Assembly: GCF_030269925.1 (NCBI RefSeq)
Contig: NC_085110.1
Span: forward strand, 310,001-374,000
Reading direction: 5' to 3'
Length of the DNA: 64,000 nucleotides
Source of the DNA: Bombyx mori
Lineage: Eukaryota > Arthropoda > Insecta > Lepidoptera > Bombycidae
Below the pieces are notes generated by a model that saw only the letters and a program-made list of their open reading frames with translations, searched no databases and was not told the DNA's origin. The position numbers and the translations under genes are program-made. Positions 10,925 to 20,665 of this stretch are shown piece after piece; the first letter of the stretch is position 1, and each line of letters begins with the position of its first letter.

Positions 10925-11301
10925 GACATTTGTACAAGCGAGCAGATATGCAGGTCCCGAACAACAACATACACGTCCTTACGGATCCATCAGATCCAAT
11001 AACCCTTGCATCAGACGCCTTCAGCTCTAACACTAGGGGCAGGCTTAGGGACCGCGGTAACTCCTACTCCGTGCAATCTACTCTAAACATCAGCCCGCTG
11101 AGTTTCTCGCCGGATCTTCTTAGTGGGTCGTGATTCCGATCCGGTAGATTCATCCGTGATCCGTCTGCTTTGGGGGCGCTAGGACAGCTGTTAGCAAATT
11201 CCACCCCTCCTGGCTGAGCCTTTGCTCGCCTACCTGTCCTGGTGAAGCAAGGGAGGTCTCCGGGCCAGATGAAATCCCTTATTTATAAAAAAAAAAAAAA
11301 T
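10925..11301 (+). mobile_element. Jockey-clade LINE, 3' fragment
   Basis: The frame reads HVLTDPSDPITLASDAFSSN and TRGRLRDRGN, matching the C-terminal end of ORF2 in the copies at 47.8 and 59.8 kb. It is followed by the family 3' UTR with the CCCGCTGAG/CTTAGTGGG hairpin (11094-11127) and a poly(A) at 11287-11300. It is severely 5' truncated, as is usual for LINEs, and now non-coding. Confidence 0.75.
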
Positions 11302-14300
11302 TACCCATTCAGTGGAAGATCTTCCCACTGCCACTCCCCAAAGCCTCATTTAAGTTATTTACAGTGTTAGGAAGTAAGCAAGTGAACGATTTTCAGGGTG
11401 TAAATCGATTTTATACCGTGGTTGCCATAATACTAAATAACTTCTCGATAAATATAGATTAGAGGACATTTAATTCGTTAGATTGGTCATTTTTGCTCAA
11501 AAATAAAAACACGTACATAAGTGATCACCTCTAGCTTTCACTTAAGTGATAACAAATATTAACATTACCAAGAAAAAGCAAAAAAAGTATAATAGTTTTC
11601 CTGATGTTTCTCGATTATATTTTTCTGTTATTGAATCAGGCTTCGGTATTTGGGTCACGTTGATGTAACATGTGTACGCTGTGTTACTGATGGCACCCTT
11701 TGTCATCGCTCTCCCTGTGGCCTCCAGGTACATATATTACCACATCGCAGTCAGATATAATCTATTTTTTGCTGTAGTCGAACAGAAGGGCTCACGACTC
11801 GCCTGTTAAGCTCCCTATAGGACAAAAGTATAACTAATTTAGGAATAGACAGCATGGTGAACTTCTCGTATGCACTAATAATAAGATAACAATAATAGTT
11901 GAAGACTTCAGCATGCCGTGCTATGTGTCTTAGAAGGTTCATAAACTAGATTCACACTGCAAGACACTGTTTGAGCAAGTTTATTTCTAATATTTTATTT
12001 CTAAATGGGCAGAATATTTTTTAGATACATGAAAATAAGCCGAAGCCTATGAAACTATAATGAAGTCACTTTTCACCGATTAAATGTTCCGCGACCGGCC
12101 AGACCCCCCGCGGCCTGCCAAACTACACTATTATGACCAAAGCACACAAAGTTCTAAGATGATGTAATGATTGTGTTATGTAAGATATAACAATTGAAAG
12201 TGGATTAAAATTAAATTTAGGAATTTCATTAGGTATCTCCTAACATACAGGTAAATGAGAACATGAATCATGCAAAATGTTACGTCCCTCATTTATAACA
12301 GCGCGCTTACAAACGCCGGTGACTCCGTCCGGATCCAATAAGAAGCGTGTCGTTATTTCGTTCCGTTGTCGCGTCGCTCGCGTCGACTGCTCCCAAAAAT
12401 AATTCGACGAAAAACCAAATAATGAAAATCTTCGCGACGTTTAAAGGAAGTGGGTCAAAAGAGCAATATCTGATAACAAATTGGACGGAAACCAATAAAT
12501 ATAATTCCTGATTGAACGGTACTCGGAAACGGCCTTAGGAGGCTCTGAGGTTTGATGAAATTTTTGAAGGAATTTTAAAAGCTATTTTATTTTTGTTTTA
12601 TTTTATTAAATTTTTAGTAATGTGATTAAAGTCAGCAAGAGGAGTATTCACGGAATCTGACTTTTAACATGGCGGGTCCCTTTAGCTTTACGATATGGTA
12701 GTTTGGTTTCAGCTCATACACATTTATAATGAAATTTGGGAAACGTTGAATTTGAGAGAAACAAAAGCAATTTATTTTGAGAACGTATTCGCGGCCTATC
12801 CGGCGCTTAGTCGTTACCAGAGCCCATAGTTAAAGAATAGCTTATTTTTAAATAAATCCCCATATACATACATAATGTTTGTAGGTCCTATTGTAAGCTC
12901 GGACTAGTAGATTCCACGATCATGGCTAGTTCCCGTTCGATAAGTCAGTCAACCGTAATACAATACGTTCCAAGGCATTGAGTCAGTTCTTTAGGTGGAC
13001 TGATGTATTCGACAGGAAGAAATCAATTTTAATTTCCTGAGAGCACGGGGAGGGTCGGGGGAGGAGGGCGTATTGTTGAAACGATGACGCACTTCTATAA
13101 TTTGCTGTCAAAAGTTTCGTCGTTAGTCTACAAAATAAACTAAACATCAAAGAGTGTTGCCGGGCACTTGTACAAACAGGCCCACGGCTCAACTGGCAGA
13201 CGGTGCTAACTTACAGACAAACAAACAAACAAACAAAGTATCAAAGGACGGATCCCGACGAATTAAACTATCGTATCTACAGTAAACACCCGCTCGTTCC
13301 TATCCAACCCTTTTCGCAAGTGTCCGGATTATAATGGCTGTTTTCTTACAAACGATGAACCAACATCCGCCTCAAATGACAAAACTGTAAAGATATTGAG
13401 ATACGATTCTTGTAGGTGACACATTACACAAGCTTAAACACGTAACAGTACATTTTCTAAATTCCAAACAAAATTCCTGCAGCAAGACCGAACCTTAGAA
13501 GAAATCTACATTTTCAGTTTGTGGCCTCAACGCAAGTTTCCACAAAAAGGGCAAAGGGCGCGTTACCTTGTTTTACCCTTCTGCAATGTTTATATTGTGA
13601 GAGTATCTTCGGTTACTTTCTCACTGTGTTTAAACTACTCTGAACTCCAATTTGCGCTTCGAATCAAAACCTTTTCGTTTCATAGGCTATACATGTGATA
13701 TTACATTGAAATCTAGTGGTAGAATTAATTTTATTGATATATATAACCGTGAAATCTACTTTTTCGTTCCTGTAAAAGAATCCACCTTGACCTCCGGACC
13801 TACTACTACTACTATAACTACTACTAAGAATTTTCTTAGAAAAATTTACTTAGAAGTGCCCTGAGGTACGCTTCCTACCTGTGGTAATAAAAGCGTTAAA
13901 AAAAAATTTATATTTGTAGACTACATACAACATATCACATACCTGTACATTAATATAATAATCTGTTTGGTTTGTCGTGTACGTGCTATTTAAACCTTAA
14001 TTCTATCTTTAACCAAAAACTTTATTCTGAACTAAAATGATAATGATAGTATAGTCTAAATGAAAAACATTTGCAAAAAACACGAACATAAGCTTGTTTA
14101 TTTCCACAGAAAATTAGCAAGAAACCTGATAAACCATTCCGGTAATGTATATCTTCTGCACAAGAAACTTATTGAGTTCGGAAGAGAACGATTACACGGA
14201 TCATTTGGCTCCGTTAATGTTCTAGACAAACAAAGTCGTGGCCGATATGTAAACAACAGGAGATCAGATGAAAACGGAGCCGAGGGTAAAGGCTTAGCTA

Positions 14301-14561
14301 AGAAGGCCTGGGTAGGTAGCTAGTATAACTACTATACAGAACAGAACAGCCGATAGACACTTCTTAGGATTTTCCGTATATTCCGTTTATATTATATTCC
14401 AAAAAAGGTTTTTCAGTTTAGGTTTTTCACTTTGGACTCACGGATCGATCCGAAGGTAGGAAACTTTTTTCTAGATCATATATTATCAAAGGATTGTATT
14501 CATGAGGAATGGTTTCGTGGATGTAGAAACTAAGCCCCAAGCCTTTTTTTATTTTTTATTT
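11302..14561. other. No gene or recognised mobile element
   Basis: The region is AT-rich. It contains an (ACAA)n run at 13214-13237 and an ACT-rich trinucleotide run at 13800-13835. Open frames are short and show no similarity I recognise. Confidence 0.5.
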
Positions 14562-14785
14562 CTTTGATAGGTGGACGAGCTCATAGCCCACCTCTGGTGT
14601 TAAGTGGTTACTGGAGCCCATAGACATCCACAACGTAAATGCGTCACCCATCTTGAGATATAAGTTCTAAGGTCTCAAGTATAGTTACAACGGCTGCCCC
14701 ACTTCAAAATGAAACGCATTACTGCTTCATGGCAGAAATAGGCAAGGTGGTGGTACCCACCCGCGCGGACTCACAAGAGGTCCTA
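14562..14785 (-). repeat. Bm1-type SINE, 5' truncated
   Basis: In reverse orientation it shows the T-rich tail, 'gtggacgagctcatagccc', 'gttaagtggttactggagcc', 'ttctaaggtctcaag' and 'gactcacaagaggtcctac', then stops. It directly abuts the target site of the complete LINE that follows. Confidence 0.75.
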
Positions 14786-14793
14786 CGGTCCTC

Positions 14794-14807
14794 CTCCTAC
14801 GGTCATT
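14794..14807. repeat. Target-site duplication, left copy (LINE at 14808-20107)
   Basis: CTCCTACGGTCATT matches CTCCTACGGCCATT at 20108-20121 with one mismatch. The right copy starts immediately after the poly(A). Confidence 0.8.
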
Positions 14808-14829
14808 CTCGCTCACGACTCGGTCGTGC

Positions 14830-15020
14830 GCGGACGTGCTTTCCGATCCGTGGCCCGCTTGCGAGCCGCGTCTCTGAACTCACAGTTGTGCTCGACAGTG
14901 TAGTGACCGTGAATACATCGTGCTTACAATTCAGTAGTGCGGACGTGCCGATCCGTTGGTCGCTTGCGATTTACGTCTCGGAGTCCACTTTTGTGCGCTA
15001 AAGTTTTGTAACCGCGAACC
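14830..15020 (+). repeat. Two diverged 5' UTR monomers of the LINE
   Basis: Two copies of roughly 80-110 bp, at about 14830-14938 and 14939-15020, both begin GCGGACGTG. They share 'ccgatccg', 'cgcttgcga', 'acgtctc/gcgtctc', a 'tgtgc' near the middle and 'accg(c)tgaat/accgcgaac'. Tandem 5' monomers in LINEs often carry promoter activity; that role here is inference. Confidence 0.55.
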
Positions 15021-15034
15021 CACCCTTTACCAAC

Positions 15035-15344
15035 TGCCTTTTTCAAGGCAAAACCAATCGCTACGATCAGGCTTCCTGTGGCACTCACAGGCTAGCGATT
15101 TCCTAACCCTTCCCAAAACAACAGTCTTTTTCAAGACTAGACCCCCGCTCGCGATTCTGCCTGCTGTAGCACTATACAGCCCGAGCGGGTTCCTTTCCTT
15201 TTCCCCGCCGATTGCCGTTTTCACGGCATAGGCATTCCCCCCCCCTGCTCCTTGCTGTCCTGCAGCACAGGGGGGTTACAAATCCTATCCGGGGCCTCGC
15301 CTTTCGGCGAGTTCAACAAAAGTCCCGGGGCCGCCCCCCCCGGG
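15035..15344 (+). promoter_or_regulatory. Four tandem two-hairpin RNA modules in the LINE 5' UTR
   Basis: Each module has hairpin A, with a 6-bp stem and TTTC tetraloop: 15035-15050 (TGCCTT/AAGGCA), 15123-15138 (AGTCTT/AAGACT), 15213-15228 (TGCCGT/ACGGCA), 15296-15311 (CTCGCC/GGCGAG). A longer hairpin B follows: 15056-15100, 15144-15189, 15240-15275, 15324-15344. B1 and B2 share the same plan: 8-bp outer stem, 11-nt 5' bulge, 6-bp inner stem, loop starting GCACT, single C on the 3' side. Spacing is 83-90 nt. Stem sequences differ while pairing is kept, which supports selected RNA structure. Function (translation, packaging or RT recognition) is unknown. The array ends 15 nt before the ORF1 ATG. 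Confidence 0.7.
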
Positions 15345-15358
15345 CAAGAAGACCGAAG

Positions 15359-16993
15359 ATGAGCGAAGATTTTGTGTGTGACAGTGAAAGTGCTAGGGAC
15401 ATTGTCGGGTTCCTCCGGGATAGGTACCCGTCAATTAGGGCCGAGTATCTCAGCTATAGGGCCGCTCGTGGCAATCCCTCCCCCCCCGCGTCCGTCGCCG
15501 CGTTTCTCAACCGTGCCTCGGAGGCACGCCGCGCGCCCCCCGCCGCCGCGACAAGTTCGAGCGCACGTTCCCACGATGCGGCTCACATAGCGCCTAACGC
15601 TACCCCCACCCCCGCGCCCGCGTCGTTTACGTCATCGCGCGCTTCGTCCGTCGCGACCTCGATCGTTTCGAGTCCAGGCTCCGATACCGAATCGGAGATG
15701 GATTTCGAATCCGCGTCAAGCCCTCAGCCTGGAACTTCGGATGGGTTCCAAACCGTAACGCGCGGCAAAAAGCGTACTCGCGCCGTGGAGTCCCGGAGCT
15801 CCACGACGAAACAGACTAAATCCGCGACCGCCTCTCGACCGAAAGTAGTAGTTACACCGGAGTCGGACTCCGCGCGCCGCGTAACCCCACCGCCGCGTCC
15901 CAAGCCCACGCCCGCTCCTAAAGTAGCTGCCCCGCCCCGGCTGATACTTCAAGAGAAGACAGCGTGGAATCGCGTGTCTCAGGCCCTTCAGGCCAACAAA
16001 ATTAATTACACCCATGCGCGTAACGTCGCGCATGGGATCCAGATAAAGGTCGCAACGCCGGGCGACCATAGGGCCCTCTCTTCATACCTCCGAAAGGAGA
16101 ACATAGGTTTTCACACCTATGCTCTTCAGGAGGACCGCGAGCTCCGCGTAGTGATACGCGGAGTCCCAAAAGAGCTAGATATCGAGTACATTAAGGAGGA
16201 TCTGACCGCTCAGTCCCTCCCGCTAGTTAGTGTGCACCGGATGCACAGTGGGCGGGGCAAGCAGCCCTACAACATGATTCTAGTAGCGCTAGAACCCACC
16301 CCGGAGGCCAAAAAGAAGATCGCATGTCTCACGACAATCTGCGGCCTATCCGGGATCTCAATCGAAGCCCCCCATAAGCGTGGCACTCCCGGGCAGTGCT
16401 ACAGGTGCCAACTCTATGGCCACTCGGCGCGTAACTGCCACGCGCGCCCCCGCTGCGTGAAATGCCTCGGCGATCACGCTACGTTAGATTGCGTTAGAGA
16501 TAGGGAAACCGCGACCGAACCTCCCAGCTGTGTCCTATGCCTTAAGCAAGGGCACCCCGCGAACTACCGTGGATGCCCCAGGGCTCCGCGAAAACGCCCA
16601 ACCCACCCAGCTCCGCGAACCGTCGGCCCAAAGACTTCGGCACCTTCAGTGCCGAAACCCGCCTTCGTGCCGGCTGCAGTTCCCACGGTCTCGGCGTGGA
16701 AAAAGCCGCTGCCGTATACGAAGGCGGGAACGGAAACCGCACCCCCGCCCCCGCTCGTGACACGCCCCGCGCCCCAGCCTCTGCTCGCACCTCGCCCCGC
16801 GCCCACGTTCCGTCCCCCGCAACCCTCTGCCGTCAACGACTTCGCGCTCGTGCGCGACTTCGTCACCGCGGTGAACTTCGACCGTCTGCGATCGTTCGCT
16901 GACGCTATCCGTAGGTCGGTAACCCCCGAACAGCGGCTCGCGGCCGCCTTTGATCACATGGACGTTTACGAGTCCGTGTCGCGTACGTTATAA
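15359..16993 (+). CDS. LINE ORF1: gag-like nucleic-acid-binding protein
   Basis: The 544-aa protein coats the LINE RNA to form the ribonucleoprotein; this is known for Jockey-clade ORF1. The N-terminal half is low-complexity, rich in Ala, Pro and Ser. A central globular region precedes three zinc knuckles near residues 345-405: CYRCQLYGHSARNC, CVKCLGDHATLDC and CVLCLKQGHPANYRGC. A Pro-rich linker follows, then a short helical C-terminus. I start at MSEDFVCD rather than the in-frame ATG at 15212, because the upstream 147 nt coincide with the structured RNA modules. Its stop lies 18 nt before the ORF2 ATG. Confidence 0.85.
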   Translation: MSEDFVCDSESARDIVGFLRDRYPSIRAEYLSYRAARGNPSPPASVAAFLNRASEARRAPPAAATSSSARSHDAAHIAPNATPTPAPASFTSSRASSVATSIVSSPGSDTESEMDFESASSPQPGTSDGFQTVTRGKKRTRAVESRSSTTKQTKSATASRPKVVVTPESDSARRVTPPPRPKPTPAPKVAAPPRLILQEKTAWNRVSQALQANKINYTHARNVAHGIQIKVATPGDHRALSSYLRKENIGFHTYALQEDRELRVVIRGVPKELDIEYIKEDLTAQSLPLVSVHRMHSGRGKQPYNMILVALEPTPEAKKKIACLTTICGLSGISIEAPHKRGTPGQCYRCQLYGHSARNCHARPRCVKCLGDHATLDCVRDRETATEPPSCVLCLKQGHPANYRGCPRAPRKRPTHPAPRTVGPKTSAPSVPKPAFVPAAVPTVSAWKKPLPYTKAGTETAPPPPLVTRPAPQPLLAPRPAPTFRPPQPSAVNDFALVRDFVTAVNFDRLRSFADAIRRSVTPEQRLAAAFDHMDVYESVSRTL

Positions 16994-17011
16994 AATCTTT
17001 ACCGGTAATCA

Positions 17012-19894
17012 ATGGCGCAAAAAGGTAGAGAAAAACCGTATTCCCTTACGTTAGCATTCTATAATGCTAACGGACTCGCGCGGCAACGCGATCAAATTTT
17101 TGAATTCCTCCGCGATAATCTTGTAGATATTCTATTAGTGCAGGAAACCTGTCTGAAGCCCTCGCGTCGCGACCCGAAAGTCGCGAATTACGTCATGGTT
17201 AGGAATGACAGACTCACCGCCTCCAAAGGCGGGACTGCCATTTACTATAGGCGGGCCCTGCACGTTGTCCCTCTCGATACTCCCTCGCTCTCACATATCG
17301 AGGCGTCAGTGTGCCGTATCTCGCTGACGGGACACCAGCCGATCGTCATCGCATCCGTTTATCTCCCCCCGGACAAGCCCCTTCTGAGCAGTGACATCGA
17401 GTCACTGTTCGGCATGGGAGACTCTGTCATCCTGGCAGGCGATTTAAATTGCCACCACACTAGGTGGAACTGCCATCGTACAAACGTTAACGGTAGGCGT
17501 CTCGACGCGTTTATAGACGACCTCACCTTTGAAATAGTCGGTCCCCCAACTCCAACATGTTATCCGTATAACATCGCGCTCCGTCCGAGCACTATAGACC
17601 TGGCATTGCTTAGGAACGTAACTCTGCGCTTGCGTTCCATCGAAGCAATGTCAGAGCTCGACTCAGACCACCGACCTGTCGTTATGCAGCTCGGTCGCCC
17701 TCACAACCCAGTCACTGTTACGAGGACCATGGTGGATTGGAATAAGCTGGGCACGTGCCTAGCCGACGCCGCTCCGCCAATCCTCCCTTACGGCCCGGAT
17801 TCGAATCCATCCCCAGAGGACACCGTCGAATCCATAAACATCATTACCGATCACATCTCTTCCGCGATCATTAGATCTTCTAAAGAAGTCGATGTGGAGG
17901 ACAGCTTCCACCGCATCAGACTGTCCCCCGATCTTAGGAATCTCTTAAGAGTTAGGAACGCGGCAATCCGGGCCTACGATCGTCTTCCCACGCATTCAAA
18001 CCGGATTCAGATGCGTCGTCTACAACGCGAAGTCCACTCCCGCTTAAGCGACGCGCGTAACGATAATTGGCATAGTTATTTAGAACAACTCGCGCCCTCC
18101 CACCAAGCATACTGGCGACTAGCTAGGACTCTCAAATCCGAAACTACCGCTACTATGCCTCCCCTCTTACGCCCTTCAGGCCAACCACCGGCATTCGATG
18201 ACGATGTCAAGGCTGAGCTGCTGGCCGATGCACTGCAAGAGCAGTGCACCACCAGCACTCAACACGCGGACCCCGAACACACCGAGTTAGTCGACAGGGA
18301 GGTCGAGCGCAGAGCTTCCCTGCCGCCCTCGGACGCGTTACCCCCCATTACCACGGACGAAGTTAGAGACGCGATCCACAACCTCCAACCTAGGAAGGCA
18401 CCAGGCTCCGACGGCATCCACAACCGCGCGCTAAAATTTTTGCCAGTCCAACTGATAGCAATGTTGGCTACAATTTTAAATGCCGCTATGACGCACTGCA
18501 TCTTTCCCGCGGTGTGGAAAGAAGCGGACGTTATCGGTATACATAAGCCGGGCAAACCGAGAAACGAAACTTCTAGTTACCGTCCGATTAGTCTCCTCTC
18601 GACGATAGGAAAAATTTACGAACGTCTCCTTAGGAAACGCCTCTGGGATTTTGTTACCGCGAACAAAATTCTCATAGACGAACAGTTCGGATTCCGCTCA
18701 AAACACTCGTGCGTACAACAAGTGCACCGCCTCACGGAGCACATTCTGATAGGACTAAATAGGCGTAAACAAATCCCGACCGGCGCCCTCTTCTTCGACA
18801 TCGCGAAGGCGTTCGACAAAGTCTGGCACAACGGTTTAATTTATAAACTGTACAACATGGGAGTGCCAGACAGACTCGTGCTCATCATACGAGACTTCTT
18901 GTCGAACCGTTCGTTTCGATATCGAGTAGAGGGAACTAGTTCTCGTCCCCGTCAACTGACCGCCGGAGTCCCGCAAGGCTCCGCGCTCTCCCCGTTATTA
19001 TTTAGTTTGTATATCAATGATATACCCCGGTCTCCGGAGACCCATCTAGCGCTCTTCGCCGACGACACGGCTATCTACTACTCGTGTAGGAAGATGTCGC
19101 TGCTTCATCGGCGACTCCAGATCGCAGTAGCCACCATGGGACAGTGGTTCCGGAAGTGGCGAATAGACATCAACCCCACGAAAAGCGCAGCGGTGCTCTT
19201 CAAAAGGGGTCGCCCTCCGAACATCACTTCGAGCATCCCACTCCGTAGTAGGCGCGCAAACACCTCCGCCGTTAGTCCCATCACTCTCTTTGGCCAGCCC
19301 ATACCGTGGGTCTCGAAGGTCAAATATCTAGGCGTCACCCTCGACAGAGGGATGACATTCCGTCCCCATATAAAAACGGTACGCGACCGCGCCGCGTTTA
19401 TTCTAGGACGACTCTATCCAATGCTTTGTAGTCGAAGCAAACTGTCCCTCCGTAATAAGGTAACTCTCTACAAAACTTGTATACGCCCCGTCATGACGTA
19501 TGCAAGCGTAGTGTTCGCTCACGCAGCCCGCACCAACTTGAAATCCCTTCAGGTTATTCAATCACGATTCTGCAGGATAGCCGTCGGAGCGCCTTGGTTC
19601 CTTAGGAATGTGGATCTCCACGACGACCTGGAGCTCGACTCCTTTAGTAAGTATCTACAGTCGGCATCGCTGCGCCATTTTGAGAAGGCGGCACGACATG
19701 AGAACCCTCTCATCGTAGCCGCTGGAAATTACATACCCGACCCAGTAGACCGAATGGTAAACCGTCGACGTCGCCCAAAGCACGTCATTACGGATCCTCC
19801 TGATCCATTAACGGTGCTTTTAGGCACCACAAGCACCGGTCACCGTCCTCGTCGAACCCGTCGCTTGCGACGAAGGGCTCGACGAGCGAACTAA
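17012..19894 (+). CDS. LINE ORF2: endonuclease and reverse transcriptase
   Basis: The 960-aa protein nicks target DNA and copies the LINE RNA onto it. The N-terminal APE-type endonuclease shows FYNANGL, VQETCL (about residue 47), GDLNCHHTRW (about 142) and SDHRPV (about 217). The reverse transcriptase follows with RKAPGSDGI (about 465), YRPISLLSTIGKIYERLL, EQFGFRSKHSC, AKAFDKVWH, GVPQGSALSPLLFSLYIND and the catalytic FADD near 682. The C-terminal region has the usual CIRPVMTYAS and Arg-rich end. No stop or frameshift interrupts it and length fits the family. Coupling to ORF1 is probably by reinitiation across the 18-nt gap. Confidence 0.92.
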   Translation: MAQKGREKPYSLTLAFYNANGLARQRDQIFEFLRDNLVDILLVQETCLKPSRRDPKVANYVMVRNDRLTASKGGTAIYYRRALHVVPLDTPSLSHIEASVCRISLTGHQPIVIASVYLPPDKPLLSSDIESLFGMGDSVILAGDLNCHHTRWNCHRTNVNGRRLDAFIDDLTFEIVGPPTPTCYPYNIALRPSTIDLALLRNVTLRLRSIEAMSELDSDHRPVVMQLGRPHNPVTVTRTMVDWNKLGTCLADAAPPILPYGPDSNPSPEDTVESINIITDHISSAIIRSSKEVDVEDSFHRIRLSPDLRNLLRVRNAAIRAYDRLPTHSNRIQMRRLQREVHSRLSDARNDNWHSYLEQLAPSHQAYWRLARTLKSETTATMPPLLRPSGQPPAFDDDVKAELLADALQEQCTTSTQHADPEHTELVDREVERRASLPPSDALPPITTDEVRDAIHNLQPRKAPGSDGIHNRALKFLPVQLIAMLATILNAAMTHCIFPAVWKEADVIGIHKPGKPRNETSSYRPISLLSTIGKIYERLLRKRLWDFVTANKILIDEQFGFRSKHSCVQQVHRLTEHILIGLNRRKQIPTGALFFDIAKAFDKVWHNGLIYKLYNMGVPDRLVLIIRDFLSNRSFRYRVEGTSSRPRQLTAGVPQGSALSPLLFSLYINDIPRSPETHLALFADDTAIYYSCRKMSLLHRRLQIAVATMGQWFRKWRIDINPTKSAAVLFKRGRPPNITSSIPLRSRRANTSAVSPITLFGQPIPWVSKVKYLGVTLDRGMTFRPHIKTVRDRAAFILGRLYPMLCSRSKLSLRNKVTLYKTCIRPVMTYASVVFAHAARTNLKSLQVIQSRFCRIAVGAPWFLRNVDLHDDLELDSFSKYLQSASLRHFEKAARHENPLIVAAGNYIPDPVDRMVNRRRRPKHVITDPPDPLTVLLGTTSTGHRPRRTRRLRRRARRAN

Positions 19895-19907
19895 CCCATA
19901 GACACAG

Positions 19908-19941
19908 CCCACTGAGTTTCTCGCCGGATCTTCTCAGTGGG
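19908..19941 (+). promoter_or_regulatory. Conserved 3' UTR hairpin of the Jockey family
   Basis: The stem is CCCACTGAG/CTCAGTGGG with a 16-nt loop (TTTCTCGCCGGATCTT). The same loop with compensated stem changes recurs in the family copies at 11094, 47853, 59750 and about 62085. It probably helps RT recognise the RNA. Confidence 0.65.
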
Positions 19942-20107
19942 TCGCGTTTCCGATCCGGTGGTAGATTCAGCGAAGCACTGCTCTTGCTAGGGTCAGTTTT
20001 AGCAACTCTCCGGTTGAGCCCCGCGAGCTCACCTACTAACGTTAGGGTGAAGCTGAAGTAGCCTCTCAAGGCTATCAGCATAGGTAGGGAAAAAAAAAAA
20101 AAAAAAA

Positions 20108-20121
20108 CTCCTACGGCCATT
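20108..20121. repeat. Target-site duplication, right copy
   Basis: It is the partner of 14794-14807 (13 of 14 identical) and follows the LINE poly(A) directly. Confidence 0.8.
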
Positions 20122-20339
20122 GCCCCAGGGGGCTCGTGACTAATCCAAAGCATTTCGCTTCTGACTCCAACGGTACTATCAGTCTATGTGAAATGTGACT
20201 TCTAGTTCACTGAGCGGATTGTTTGTTTCGTAGATTATTTGGTTAAAAAATAAGCAATGTACCTGGTGCATATCGATGAAGTTTTTGTGCGTATGTACCC
20301 TCTTCGGAAACATATTACACAAATGGGTAGAAATATAAC

Positions 20340-20665
20340 ATTCGGTTTTATTCAATCAGCCCACAGACATCCACTGCTGGACCTAGCCCTATCCCAGGCC
20401 TTGCCTCAAAGATCAGTCCGGCGTTGTTTGCATCCAGCGGATCCCCGCGAATCTCAATAGATCATCGGTCCATCTTATAGGAGTCTACCCACGCTATGTC
20501 TTCCGGTACGCGGTCGCCACGGTCAAGAACATTTCAGCCACACCGGCCATCCGTTCTACGAGCAGTGTGCCCTGCCTACTGCCAGTTCAATGTCAATGTC
20601 GTAATCCTTTGGGATATATCGGTTACCGTGGTTTTTCTGCGAATCTTCTCATTTAATAACATATT
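20340..20665 (-). mobile_element. RTE-like LINE, decayed C-terminal coding relic
   Basis: The reverse strand, with stops and frame breaks, gives a 'KIRRKTTVTDISQRI' start, 'AGHTARRTDGR', and a downstream 'PEDIAWVD' to 'DPLDAN' segment. These are the conserved C-terminal end of lepidopteran endonuclease-reverse transcriptases. No intact ORF remains. The family is recalled from motif wording. Confidence 0.55.

Larger units (their letters stand above)
14808..20107 (+). mobile_element. Complete Jockey-clade LINE
   Basis: The 5.3-kb element has a 550-nt structured 5' UTR, ORF1 (15359-16993), ORF2 (17012-19894), a 3' UTR with a conserved hairpin (19908-19941), and an A tail (20090-20107). It is flanked by a 14-bp target duplication. 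Both ORFs are open over their full lengths with all expected motifs. That and the single TSD mismatch suggest a recent, possibly still competent copy. It is inserted antisense to the neuroligin gene, inside its presumed first intron. Clade is judged from ORF2 motifs and ORF1 zinc knuckles. Confidence 0.88.

Noticed and set aside
14060..14323. 87-codon plus-strand open frame
   Set aside because: No recognised domain; isolated in non-coding sequence.
15716..16957. Several antisense and shifted open frames inside LINE ORF1
   Set aside because: GC-rich coding sequence leaves other frames open by chance; none has motifs, while the sense frame has three zinc knuckles.
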